From contig JAJDCD010000004.1 in the NCBI GenBank assembly GCA_029261035.1, forward strand, positions 158,077-222,076: a stretch of DNA of 64,000 nucleotides. The letters are read 5' to 3'. How positions within the stretch are numbered: the stretch's first letter is position 1; each line of letters opens with the position of its first letter. The DNA comes from Candidatus Omnitrophota bacterium (lineage in GTDB: Bacteria; Omnitrophota; Omnitrophia; Omnitrophales; JACROU01). Shown in pieces: positions 53,239 through 62,555 of the stretch. The translations under genes and the position numbers were made by a program. The notes beneath the pieces were generated by a model, which did not search any database, had not been told where the DNA came from, and worked only from the letters and a program-made list of their open reading frames with translations.

Positions 53239-53952
53239 TTAATCTCCAAATATTGCATCTAAATTTACTTTTTCTTTCATCACTTCTCTGAGCGTACCAA
53301 AATGCAACGTTTCTGGATTCAACCCTTGAATATGAGGAACTAAACCCAAAATCGGAACTCCACTCATGTCCGAAACTATTTTAGGACTCGTTCTCTCATC
53401 AATCGTTTGATTTTCTTCATCATAATCATTAAAAATAACCCCTTTCACATTGAGACCCTTTGCTTTCGCAACCTCAATCGTGAGCAAGGTATGATTAATC
53501 GTACCCAACTTAGTTCTGGAAACAATCACAACAGGCAAATCCATTTGCTTCACTAAATCATAAACAAAATAATCTTCAGTGAAAGGCACCATCAATCCAC
53601 CGATTCCTTCCACAATCATAAACTCAAAATTCTCACTCAAGTCTTCATAGGCTCTTAAAATCTGGGTCGTGTCCACAGGACGAGATTCTTCTCGAGCTGC
53701 AGGAAGAGGCGCTAGAGGATTTCTAAACCGAATAGGATTAGCCCTCTCATGATCTTTCCCACCACTTGCTTCAAGCAAGAAGAGTGTGTCATGACTAAAC
53801 AGTTGGCCTTCTCGAACAAAACATCCCGTTGCCACAGGTTTCATAACACCAATACGCATTCTGCGCTCACGCGCAACCAAAGCCAATCCAGCAGAAATAA
53901 CGGTCTTTCCTACCTCTGTATCTGTTCCAACTATAAAGACACCTTTACTCAT
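53239..53952 (-). CDS. bioD: Dethiobiotin synthetase
   Basis: ATP-dependent closure of 7,8-diaminopelargonate to dethiobiotin. 237 residues with P-loop GVFIVGTDTEVGKTVISAGL (4-23), catalytic Lys in MKPVATGC, and VEGIGGLMVPF (the EGAGG-type block with Ile for Ala). Upstream of mnmA with a 6-nt gap. bioA and bioF are on the same strand at 58.0 and 62.6 kb. No BirA-type operator is visible upstream. Confidence 0.95.
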   Translation of the reverse strand: MSKGVFIVGTDTEVGKTVISAGLALVARERRMRIGVMKPVATGCFVREGQLFSHDTLFLLEASGGKDHERANPIRFRNPLAPLPAAREESRPVDTTQILRAYEDLSENFEFMIVEGIGGLMVPFTEDYFVYDLVKQMDLPVVIVSRTKLGTINHTLLTIEVAKAKGLNVKGVIFNDYDEENQTIDERTSPKIVSDMSGVPILGLVPHIQGLNPETLHFGTLREVMKEKVNLDAIFGD

Positions 53953-54115
53953 AGGATCCTATAACCTCCAATTGAATTTCTAATTATAGGGGAAAACGGG
54001 TTTTCATCAAAGCAACATTTAAAATGACAAAAAGAGAGGTAATATAAATAATGTGTAAAATTCAGCTCTATATGGGCGATACATACTATTAACTGTTATT
54101 TACTGCTGAAATCGA

Positions 54116-54121
54116 TATAAT
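54116..54121 (+). promoter_or_regulatory. -10 box of the plus-strand GT-C gene (near-leaderless)
   Basis: TATAAT at 54116-54121 lies only 9 nt before the ATG at 54131, leaving 2-3 nt of leader. A weak -35 (CTGTTA at 54093) sits 17 nt upstream. No ribosome binding site. Confidence 0.5.
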
Positions 54122-54130
54122 GGAAACCCT

Positions 54131-55987
54131 ATGGAACTACTGATAATACTTATAGTTGCGGCGATTGTAAGAGCACCCTTCATTCTTCAGGGAACGAATC
54201 TGTTCGACTTTGATGAGGCCACTTTTGCTCTTATGGCTAAGAGAATTCTAGAGGGAGAACTGCCTATCTTTATTTCCGGTCATTCTTACTCTGGCAGCTT
54301 CATTTCCTTTTTAAGCGCTCCCTTTATTGCTCTTTTCGGAAACACGGTATTCCCTTTAAAAATAGCTTCCCTAACCCTCTTTCTTTCTTTTATTAGCGCA
54401 AACTACATCGTGTTGAAAAAAATATTCAATGGGCGTGTTGCCGCCTTCGCTTCCTTAATTCTTATTTTTATGACACCCGGGATGATGGATGTCAGCCTTC
54501 GGGTCTGGGGCGGACATGCAAGTATTTGGATATTTCAAGCACTGACTCTTTATGCTTTCTACATCTACTTCGATGGACCTTCTCGTTTTTTTAATGGAAA
54601 ACTTCTTTTTGGTCTTGGGCTTTTAATTGGATGCGCGTTATGGATTAGCGAAATGTTTTTTCTCTTTTTAATCCCCTGCTTGCTTTATTACTTTTTACGC
54701 TTCAGGAAACCTAGAGAAGAAAATGTATTTCAATGGTTCATCAACTTTTTTCGTCTTTGGAATTTTAAACTTTCAAAAAAAATACGTTTTCTCTTTATGG
54801 GTTGGCACGCATTTCTTTTAATATTTTTTCTCGTGCACATCTCTGCACTGTTCATTTCCCAAACAGAATTCATGAATCAATACTGGGTTGAAAAAACCTA
54901 CAAACTTTTCGGAGCGATACCTCCTTTTCAAATGAAAGCTCTTGGAAAAATTGTTCTCAGCATTGGAGTAGAACTTATTCTCCTTTACGGAATCAATGCC
55001 CACGTCTTCTCAAAGCTTTTAATCATTCGTAATTTAGGACCCTTTCTTGGCGGACTCTTTGTTGGGTACCTCCCTGTTTTGTTTTTTACTATTGCAGGAG
55101 GTGAAGGTCTTAGAATTTTTCAAAAGTCAGGACTTCTTTCTTCTGGAGAACTTCTAACACGAGCCTCACAAATCTTCACTCAGAAATTGCCTCAATTTGT
55201 ATTCGGTTTTAATGATATTTATTATGCGCCCGAAACCCAAATTCAACGTTGGGGTGGATTGTTTTTTATTACAATTTTTGTTTTATCTGTTCTTAACTTA
55301 GTTTGGATCTACAAGAAAGATCTTCTCGCTTTTTTTGTGCCTATTAAACACAAAATCAAACCTTCTTACATCTGGGTTTTTGTTTTTACTGTACTTATTA
55401 CCTTGCTAGCCAATTTAAGCAGCACCTTGGAAGCCGCTCGTTACTTAGCCCCTATCTATCTGTCGGGATCTGTTCTTATCGCTGTCTTCTTAGGAGATAT
55501 CCTTTGGCAAAAAGCCAAGGTGATTTCAATAACAATTCTTTTGTTACTTCTCTGTCATGGAGGTTATGCCAGCTATCAATACCTTCAAGCTATTCCCCAG
55601 GAAAGACAACCTAGTTATGAAGCTATGTTAGATTATTTAAAAGAAAATCAGATTCAAGGGGGAGAAGCTTCTAGAACCGTGTCCCATATTCTCACCTACC
55701 TTTCAGGTGAAAGCATTATCTTCAGCACTTACCGACAACAGGAGCGTTACCTTCCTCACGAGGTCTATACTAAATCATTAAACAACAAAGCTTATGTCTT
55801 TGAAACGGATGATAGTACTGCAGAATTTTTTAGAAACAACACCGAGCTTTTCAGTCAAGTCACCAATCAAAAAGAATTCGGTCGATATGTAGTTTACCTC
55901 ATACAAACAGACTCCAACACTCCAGACAAACGTTATCAAACATCAGAAAAACGCTTCCCTATTTCTTTTTATCTAAACGAACTGTAA
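54131..55987 (+). CDS. GT-C membrane glycosyltransferase (ArnT/PMT-like), copy 1
   Basis: 618 residues, about 11-12 membrane segments. The first luminal loop shows FDFDEATFALMAKRILEGEL (Asp/Glu pair, catalytic in GT-C enzymes) and PIFISGHSYSGSF; later LSLRVWGGH-like VSLRVWGGHASIW, and a soluble C-terminal part (QGGEASRTVSHILTYLSGES). Transfers sugars from polyprenyl-phosphate carriers. The minus-strand gene 55990-57840 is a paralogue sharing the loop motif, GGEGLRI/GGEGYRL and the C-terminal plan. The two genes converge with a 2-bp gap. Confidence 0.85.
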   Translation: MELLIILIVAAIVRAPFILQGTNLFDFDEATFALMAKRILEGELPIFISGHSYSGSFISFLSAPFIALFGNTVFPLKIASLTLFLSFISANYIVLKKIFNGRVAAFASLILIFMTPGMMDVSLRVWGGHASIWIFQALTLYAFYIYFDGPSRFFNGKLLFGLGLLIGCALWISEMFFLFLIPCLLYYFLRFRKPREENVFQWFINFFRLWNFKLSKKIRFLFMGWHAFLLIFFLVHISALFISQTEFMNQYWVEKTYKLFGAIPPFQMKALGKIVLSIGVELILLYGINAHVFSKLLIIRNLGPFLGGLFVGYLPVLFFTIAGGEGLRIFQKSGLLSSGELLTRASQIFTQKLPQFVFGFNDIYYAPETQIQRWGGLFFITIFVLSVLNLVWIYKKDLLAFFVPIKHKIKPSYIWVFVFTVLITLLANLSSTLEAARYLAPIYLSGSVLIAVFLGDILWQKAKVISITILLLLLCHGGYASYQYLQAIPQERQPSYEAMLDYLKENQIQGGEASRTVSHILTYLSGESIIFSTYRQQERYLPHEVYTKSLNNKAYVFETDDSTAEFFRNNTELFSQVTNQKEFGRYVVYLIQTDSNTPDKRYQTSEKRFPISFYLNEL

Positions 55988-55989
55988 TA

Positions 55990-57840
55990 TTAATTACCAG
56001 GAAGTGGAAAATCTTTGCCTACAACATAGACGCGGTATGTCTTATATGTGTAGGTTTCGATAGGATCAAAGGTAGGGTTTGCTGCTAAATATTCGTCTTC
56101 ATTGTTAGAGTTTGCTGGAAAAATAAAAGCTCTACGATTTAAGTTTGCTACATATTTTTTATACTCTTGGTTTCTAATAATTCCTACCAGAGGAATAAAA
56201 ACTAAATCTTCATTACTATAAAAAGTAAAACGGTAAGAGTTATCATAATCTGTAATTCCACCTTGAAGCTGTTTTTCTTTCAAAAACTCAATCAGGCCCT
56301 CAACATCTTCGTGCTCCCACTGATTCATGTACCCGTATCCCGACTTCAAATAAATCACCAAAAAAGGAATAATCAGCAAAGCTCCTATTCCCTTTGTTAA
56401 CGCTGTTACGCGAGATAAAAAATAACCCAAACAAACGGTAGTCACCCAATAGAAAGCAATCAGATATCGATCTGCAACTAAGGAACTAATAAAACTGATA
56501 ACAATCACGGAAAATCCTAGAAAACAAAAAAAGAAACTTGTTCTAGAAACGCCCGGCTCTCTAAAAAACAAGCAATTCCAAATTTCTTTACTGTGCGATA
56601 ATAAATAACAAAAGATACTCCCAACAATTAATATGAGCATAAAAATTTTAAGGCCAACCCACAAATTTCCATCTTCCATTGAAAGCTGTACTCCCCACAA
56701 AACTCTCGGAATTAAATCTGTAAAAATTAACTGCAACTTACCTAAAAACTGACTGGCTCCTATAGCTCCAGAACCATGAAGCAAACGATACCCTTCCCCC
56801 CCGAATAAACTGTAAAGAACTGAAGGCGCCACTCCTAATAAAAATCCAAAAATTAATACTTTCCACTGATTTAAAAAAGAAACAAACCTCTTAAGCCCTA
56901 AAGTAACAATCGTTAGCAACACAACATCTCCTGAAATCAACAGGAGAATTTTTTTAACTCCTTTCCATTTGAAAGCAGGCTCTTTAAAAGCAATAAGACC
57001 GAAAAGTTTTTCTTCCAAGGGGCCTTGAATCAACACATAGACTTGTTGAAAAATATAAAAGAGAACAAAAAGATGTACGCAAACAAAAGGAATTTTAAGC
57101 CAAATGGGAATAGAAAAACCGCGAAGAAAAATAAGGTTGAGAGGACGAAATAGATGAATTCGACCCGAGATATTCTCACTCCAAAAAAAAGTCATCATAC
57201 CAAAAGCAACAAGATACATGATAAACAAGGAGTTTAACCATAAAGCCACCCCCAGAGTAAACCCTAAAGGAAATAAAAATCTATTTTTCTTCTCCTGAAA
57301 GACTTTGATCCAGAGTAGAAAGCTCAACGCTCCCAAAAACAAAATTTCAGAATACCCACCCAATGCACGAATACTCAACTCGAGTATCATTGTTGGGGCA
57401 ATCACCAACAGTAACGTCGTGAAAAAAGCGGCATCAAAATTAAAAACTTTTTTTATAAGAAAATAGTTTGTGACTAAGAAAAGAATATAAAAGAAGAAAC
57501 CACCTAATTGAACGGTTAACCCACTCATACCAATAACAAGAGAAAATAAAGCGGTAACATAAGCCTCCAGGGCTCCTAAATAAGATTGCCCCCAATAAAA
57601 TATAGGAAGCTCTCCTTGAAGGATATGATTGCCCATAAGCCCAAACATCACTTCATCGCCTGGCAACAAAAATTCTCGAGAAAGTATAAAAGGTATACGA
57701 ATTAAAATGGCAAGAGTCACTAAAACAAGAATCACAAACCAGTCTAATATAAGTGATCCGTTCCCAGATTGCTGGCCCACATTATTAGGGTTCGAATAAT
57801 TTTTAAGCTGCTCATCAAAATGTTTCCGAATTTGATTCAT
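55990..57840 (-). CDS. GT-C membrane glycosyltransferase (ArnT/PMT-like), copy 2
   Basis: 616 residues. After a 30-residue cytoplasmic N-terminus, about 12 membrane segments. First loop RIPFILSREFLLPGDEVMFG, LMGNHILQGELPIFYWGQSY: Asp-Glu pair as in copy 1. ELSIRALGGYSEI and LFGGEGYRLLHGSGAIGASQ match copy 1 positions. The C-terminal part begins near HEDVEGLIEFLKEKQLQGGI. Probably acts with or in place of copy 1 on different sugars or acceptors. Between bioA and the other GT-C gene. Confidence 0.85.
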   Translation of the reverse strand: MNQIRKHFDEQLKNYSNPNNVGQQSGNGSLILDWFVILVLVTLAILIRIPFILSREFLLPGDEVMFGLMGNHILQGELPIFYWGQSYLGALEAYVTALFSLVIGMSGLTVQLGGFFFYILFLVTNYFLIKKVFNFDAAFFTTLLLVIAPTMILELSIRALGGYSEILFLGALSFLLWIKVFQEKKNRFLFPLGFTLGVALWLNSLFIMYLVAFGMMTFFWSENISGRIHLFRPLNLIFLRGFSIPIWLKIPFVCVHLFVLFYIFQQVYVLIQGPLEEKLFGLIAFKEPAFKWKGVKKILLLISGDVVLLTIVTLGLKRFVSFLNQWKVLIFGFLLGVAPSVLYSLFGGEGYRLLHGSGAIGASQFLGKLQLIFTDLIPRVLWGVQLSMEDGNLWVGLKIFMLILIVGSIFCYLLSHSKEIWNCLFFREPGVSRTSFFFCFLGFSVIVISFISSLVADRYLIAFYWVTTVCLGYFLSRVTALTKGIGALLIIPFLVIYLKSGYGYMNQWEHEDVEGLIEFLKEKQLQGGITDYDNSYRFTFYSNEDLVFIPLVGIIRNQEYKKYVANLNRRAFIFPANSNNEDEYLAANPTFDPIETYTYKTYRVYVVGKDFPLPGN

Positions 57841-57847
57841 GAATGGC

Positions 57848-57984
57848 CTTTGGTTCTTAGTTCTTGGCTTTTAGTTTTAAGACAAGAGTATTGTCATCCC
57901 CGACTTGATCGGGGATCCAGTGTCTTTAAGATAAGCATTTAAAAACATAAAGCCGCTGGATCCCGCATCAAGTGCGGGATGACA
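57848..57984. repeat. TTGGCTTTTAG and TGTCATCCCC palindromic repeats
   Basis: TTGGTTCTTAGTTCTTGGCT at 57848-57872 and then a palindromic unit TTGTCATCCCCGACTTGATC to GCGGGATGACAAC (57888-57984) whose inner words GGATCCAG and CTGGATCC are mirrored. Family of 17266-17370. Confidence 0.7.
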
Positions 57985-58001
57985 ACAAAAAAAACAAAAA
58001 C

Positions 58002-59360
58002 TTAATTGCATACAATGGAAATGCTTTTTTCTACTACATCTAACAACGTCGTCAATTCGTCTTGAGAAAGCGCCAAGGGAGGCATCAGAACCACAACATT
58101 TCCAAGAGGCCTTATAATAACCCCCAACTTTTTAGCTTCCTCACACACCCTCATCCCTCTTTTTTCAACAATATCATAAGGGATTTGCTTTGTTTTGTCT
58201 TTAATCAATTCAATACCAACCATAAAACCTATATGACGAATACTCCCCACATGATTCTGCTTCTTCAAGTGATCTAAACGCTCTGAAAGGTACTCTATTT
58301 TAGGTTGCAACACTTCCATCGTTTTATTCTTCTCAAACAAATCTAAATTCGCTACAGCAACCGCACATGCCAGTGGATTAGCCGTAAAAGTGTGTCCATG
58401 AAAAAAAGTTTTATACTCTGAATAATCCCCAAGGAAGGCCTCATAGATTTCTTCTGTAGTGATTGTTGCTGACAAAGGTAAATAACCTGCCGTTAAGCCC
58501 TTGGCCACAGAAAGAATATCAGGAGTAATTCCAACATGATCACAGGCAAACATTTTTCCAGTTCGGCCAAAACCTGTTGCTACCTCGTCACAAATAAGAT
58601 GAACCTCATATTGCTTTGTAATTTGTCTAACTCTTTTTAAGTAAGATAAAGGTTGTTGCAACATACCCGCCGCTCCCTGCATCAAAGGTTCCATCACGAA
58701 AGCACAAATCTCTCCCCCCCTATCTTTCAAAAGAGCTTCTAGCTCATCACACGCTTTGTCTGCCGCTTCTTCTAGCGAAATAGTATCTTGTTGCTGATAA
58801 TCATAAGGGGGATGAACACTTAAAGTTTTAAACAACATACTTCGATAACGATCATGAAATAGCTCAATTCCTCCAATGCTAACCGAACCCAATGTATCCC
58901 CATGATAAGCCGAGTTTAAATGAACAAACTTTTTTTTCGGAGTATCATCTCCTTTTATTTGCTGCCAATACTGATAGGAAATCTTAATGGCAATTTCCAT
59001 CGCTTCCGATCCACTATCCGAATAAAAAACACGTTTTAGCCCTTGAGGAACAATCTGAATTAAACGTTCTGCTAACTGAATCGCTGGCACATTAGATAAA
59101 CCTAAAAACGTGGTGTGCGCCACTTTTCCCAATTGCTCTTGAATAGCCTCATCAAGTTCTGGTACTTGATGTCCATGCACATTACACCAAAGGCTCGAAA
59201 CACCATCGAGATAGGAATTGCCTTCCGTATCTATCAAAGAACATCCTTCCGCTCTTTCTATAATAGTAATGTCATCCTCTTGCCATTCTTGCATCTGCGT
59301 AAAAGGGTGCCAAACATACTGTTTATCAAGTGTCGATAATTCTTGCTTTAATTTTGTCAC
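58002..59360 (-). CDS. bioA: Adenosylmethionine-8-amino-7-oxononanoate aminotransferase
   Basis: PLP enzyme converting KAPA to DAPA. 452 residues: VWHPFTQMQEWQEDD start, LDGVSSLWCNVHGHQVPELD, FYSDSGSEAMEIAIKIS, YHGDTLGSVSIGG, LICDEVATGFGRTGKMFAC, catalytic Lys in ILSVAKGLTAGYLPLSA, and HGHTFTANPLACAVA. The HPFTQM N-terminus and VSSLWCNVHGH are diagnostic for BioA among class III aminotransferases. Bacillus-type BioK would also use lysine; sequence cannot separate them here. Confidence 0.95.
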   Translation of the reverse strand: MTKLKQELSTLDKQYVWHPFTQMQEWQEDDITIIERAEGCSLIDTEGNSYLDGVSSLWCNVHGHQVPELDEAIQEQLGKVAHTTFLGLSNVPAIQLAERLIQIVPQGLKRVFYSDSGSEAMEIAIKISYQYWQQIKGDDTPKKKFVHLNSAYHGDTLGSVSIGGIELFHDRYRSMLFKTLSVHPPYDYQQQDTISLEEAADKACDELEALLKDRGGEICAFVMEPLMQGAAGMLQQPLSYLKRVRQITKQYEVHLICDEVATGFGRTGKMFACDHVGITPDILSVAKGLTAGYLPLSATITTEEIYEAFLGDYSEYKTFFHGHTFTANPLACAVAVANLDLFEKNKTMEVLQPKIEYLSERLDHLKKQNHVGSIRHIGFMVGIELIKDKTKQIPYDIVEKRGMRVCEEAKKLGVIIRPLGNVVVLMPPLALSQDELTTLLDVVEKSISIVCN

Positions 59361-59490
59361 TACGCTCGCCTTTCTTAAGTCAAAATTTTAAAGTAAAAAG
59401 TCAAATCCATAGATCAAAATTAGAAATTTATTCATTCCCAAAAAAAATAACTCTTTTGAATTATTAATTATGGTTTTTACTTTTGACTTT

Positions 59491-62229
59491 TTATTTTTCA
59501 ATTTCTTTATCCCCTGCAACCACAATATTTATTTTATCTGGATGATAATATTTTTGAATAACTCGATTAACCTCTTCCAAATTTAAGTCTTTAATCAATT
59601 GTGGGTATTGATCTAAATAATCAATCCCTAATTCCAACTCCTCCATCCGAATAATAGAATTTGCGATATCATGAGTCGTCGAAAGAGAGGTCTTAAATCG
59701 GCCTACAATCGTATTTTTTCTTTGTTTCATCTCTATATCAGAAATACCCTCTTCTCTAAATCGCCCCACTTCCTTCATCGTTTCCTCAATCCCCTGTTCT
59801 AAAATTTCAGGAAAGGAAATCATTCGAATTAACCAAACTCCTTCTAAATCATTGGTAACACCTGCAACATTAGAAGAAATAGAATAAGTCAATCCTCGCT
59901 CATGACGTACTTTGGTTGAAAGTCGAGAAGAAAAATTGCCCCCCAAAACAAAATTAGAAAACGATAAAGGGATATAGTCAGGACTCATTCGATTTAAAGG
60001 CATCACATGTGCAAAGAAAACATCCAAATTCCTTTTACCTTTTACCGGAATATACTTTCTGCTCTTATCTTTCAACTGAACCGAAGAATCAAAATTTGAA
60101 ATCATATTTTTATCTTCCCAACTCCCAAAATGTTTTTCAAACGCAGATACAGAAGCCCCATGCTCAACATCCCCAACGGTTACAAAAAGAAACTGAGTCG
60201 GGGAATATTGTTTCTCAAAAAATGTTTTCACATCATCTAAAGTAGTTTTGTTTAAAATATTTATTTGCTCTTCAAAAGGCAAATCATAACCAGGGTGTGC
60301 TGGATCATAAACAATACGAGACAGTTCAGAATAGCCTAAGCTACCCGTATTCGTCATTTGGTGTTTAATTAAAACTTCGGTATGCTGTTTAACCCGCTCA
60401 AATTCTTTACTGTCAAACAAAGGCTCTCTCAGCTGTTCAGAAATCATAGAAACCACCAAATCCAAATCTTCCCTCAAGCAACTAGCATCAAAAGAAACTC
60501 TTTTGTAGTCTGTGCTAAAGGCTATCTCAGCGCCTCGGTCTCCTAGAATCTCAGCAATCTCTATCTTACTCTTATTTTGAGTCCCCTTATCTAACATCGA
60601 AGCCGTTAAATAGGACAACAAGGGATTATCCGTAAAAACACTTCCTGCCCCCTGAAAAGAACCTACAATTTGAACAATATTATCATTCTGAGTTTTGAAA
60701 CTCATTACCTTAGCGCCACTCACCTCAGAACTTTTAACACGACTAGCAAAATTAGTATTCACCTCAGACTTTGAATTTAAAACTTGATTAAAAATTTCAG
60801 GCTCTCCTACACGAGGAGGTTCTTGAACATTTTTAAGATCGGATAAAGAAACAGCTCCCGTTCCTTGTCCCGCATCTGATTGACTAAGCAAATAACCAAT
60901 AGTCATTTTTTCTTTCTGAAAAAAGGTATTTAATTTATTCAAAATCTGTTTGGTTGTCACCTCTTTTAGTTGAGGTACATAGCGATGAAACAAACTCCAA
61001 TCTCCTACAGCAATAGATTTAACTAATTCCGAAGCAACTTGAACAGCACCATCCTGAGCAAAATAAGTATCCACTTCAATTTGCTTAACCGCTCTTGTGA
61101 GCTCTTCCTCACTTACCCCTTTAAGCTTCATTTCATCCAAAACAGATAAAATCCGATCTTCCACAACACGATGATCTGCTTCAGAAGACAACACAACATA
61201 GATCAGGAAAAGACCCTTATCTTTCGTATCAGGAGGCATACTCATCACTTCAACAGCCAAACCTTCCTCAACCAAAGAATACAAACGGCTTGTTTTACCC
61301 CCTGTTAAAACCCTGCTTAAAACATCCAAAGGAATATACTGCGGATCAGTACCAGAAACACTCTGAACACCGATCATGACCACATTCACCTGATCCTCTG
61401 TCTTTAATTCAAACCGACGAAGCTCTGTTTGTTCTGGTTCTTTTTCTAAAACCGAAGGTATTTCAAAAGAAGCGCGTTCTAAAGAGCCAAACTTTTCTCC
61501 AATGAGTTTCAAAACAGACTTAGAATCAAAATCACCCACCAAAGTAAGAACCGCATTATTAGGCCAATAGTACTGGTTATAAAAATCACGAAAATCCTGT
61601 TCACTCATATTTTTAATATCTTCTTCAAGACCAATCACAGGTCTACGATAGGGATGTTTTTGATACGCTTCATTCCACAACTTTTGATACAACTTCACCA
61701 TCGGAGAATTCTCTCGATGCTGCAACTCATTCAAAACAACATTCTTCTCAAACTGAATATCCTTATCTCTCAACAAAGCTCCACGCATCCGATCTGCTTC
61801 AATATCCAAAGCCAAATGCACCCACTCGCTCGGCAACACTTCATAATAATTTGTGTAATCCATGCTCGTCACAGCATTAATCTCAGCTCCAATTTGTTCA
61901 AACATAGGCGCGATCGGAGTCTCCGACTCTCGATTATAATTACCTGAGCCCTTAAACATCATATGCTCTAAAAAATGCGCCGTCCCCGTCTTCCCTTCAA
62001 CCTCATTGCGAGACCCCACCTGATAAGTCACATTCACACTCAAGACAGGAAACGAATGATCCTCTAATAATAAAACACGTAGCCCATTACTCAAAAGCTC
62101 ATACTCCTGAACCCCAAACTCTTCTCTCACTAACTTAAAATCCATACCATCTCCCACATCCGCCCTTAAACCCAACACAGGCATTAAAATTAACATAAAA
62201 ATCAAAACTCTCAACTTCACAATACCCAC
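59491..62229 (-). CDS. Exported M16 zinc metalloprotease, full-length two-half form
   Basis: 912 residues. Signal peptide (KLRVLIFMLILMPVLGLRAD). The zinc site is the inverted HxxEH motif HFLEH at 85-89 with the distal Glu in NVVLNELQHREN (about 160-172). The second half (from about 480) is the inactive M16C-like copy with PAHPGYDLPFEEQI and RHERGLTYSISSN (the R/Y substrate motif). Processive peptidase of pitrilysin/PqqL type in the envelope. The start is GTG at 62229 or a second GTG at 62220; both are weakly supported. Repeat element 5 lies directly upstream. Confidence 0.92.
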   Translation of the reverse strand: MGIVKLRVLIFMLILMPVLGLRADVGDGMDFKLVREEFGVQEYELLSNGLRVLLLEDHSFPVLSVNVTYQVGSRNEVEGKTGTAHFLEHMMFKGSGNYNRESETPIAPMFEQIGAEINAVTSMDYTNYYEVLPSEWVHLALDIEADRMRGALLRDKDIQFEKNVVLNELQHRENSPMVKLYQKLWNEAYQKHPYRRPVIGLEEDIKNMSEQDFRDFYNQYYWPNNAVLTLVGDFDSKSVLKLIGEKFGSLERASFEIPSVLEKEPEQTELRRFELKTEDQVNVVMIGVQSVSGTDPQYIPLDVLSRVLTGGKTSRLYSLVEEGLAVEVMSMPPDTKDKGLFLIYVVLSSEADHRVVEDRILSVLDEMKLKGVSEEELTRAVKQIEVDTYFAQDGAVQVASELVKSIAVGDWSLFHRYVPQLKEVTTKQILNKLNTFFQKEKMTIGYLLSQSDAGQGTGAVSLSDLKNVQEPPRVGEPEIFNQVLNSKSEVNTNFASRVKSSEVSGAKVMSFKTQNDNIVQIVGSFQGAGSVFTDNPLLSYLTASMLDKGTQNKSKIEIAEILGDRGAEIAFSTDYKRVSFDASCLREDLDLVVSMISEQLREPLFDSKEFERVKQHTEVLIKHQMTNTGSLGYSELSRIVYDPAHPGYDLPFEEQINILNKTTLDDVKTFFEKQYSPTQFLFVTVGDVEHGASVSAFEKHFGSWEDKNMISNFDSSVQLKDKSRKYIPVKGKRNLDVFFAHVMPLNRMSPDYIPLSFSNFVLGGNFSSRLSTKVRHERGLTYSISSNVAGVTNDLEGVWLIRMISFPEILEQGIEETMKEVGRFREEGISDIEMKQRKNTIVGRFKTSLSTTHDIANSIIRMEELELGIDYLDQYPQLIKDLNLEEVNRVIQKYYHPDKINIVVAGDKEIEK

Positions 62230-62253
62230 AACCTTTAGCTTTCAATAAAAACA

Positions 62254-62527
62254 ATCGTCACACATGTGACGATACGATTAGATCTAAATCCTAAATCAAT
62301 TCATCTGCTCAACTAAGCTTTTATCCCCGTAATATTTTATAATCACCTAACAACAAACAAGCATTGCGTTATATACACTATAACGAAATACATTAAACCA
62401 AGGCAACAACAAGGGCTCGATGCACTTTTGTTGCCAACCCTCTAAGCCCTCACAAGCATTCGCGAGTTCACAAAAGGGACAGTCCCCGAAGGGGACTGTC
62501 CCTTTTGTGCTGTCTGAGCGCCGGAGA
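62254..62527 (-). repeat. Modular hairpin element, copy 5 (modules A, B, C and partial D)
   Basis: Module A: ATCGTCACA-CA-TGTGACGAT (62254-62273). Module B: CGTTATA/TATAACG (62367-62385). Module C: imperfect stem 62402-62435 with loop TCGAT. Module D: conserved strands CGCGAGTTC and GCTGTCTGAGCGCCGG, inner stem lengthened to 18 perfect bp (ACAAAAGGGACAGTCCCC at 62470-62487 with 62491-62508, loop GAA). The left outer arm of D is lost, so the outer stem cannot form. It fills the 326-bp gap between bioF and the protease; D ends about 30 nt after the bioF stop. Confidence 0.85.
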
Positions 62528-62555
62528 ACTATCCGTGGCCGCCAACAACCTCTAC

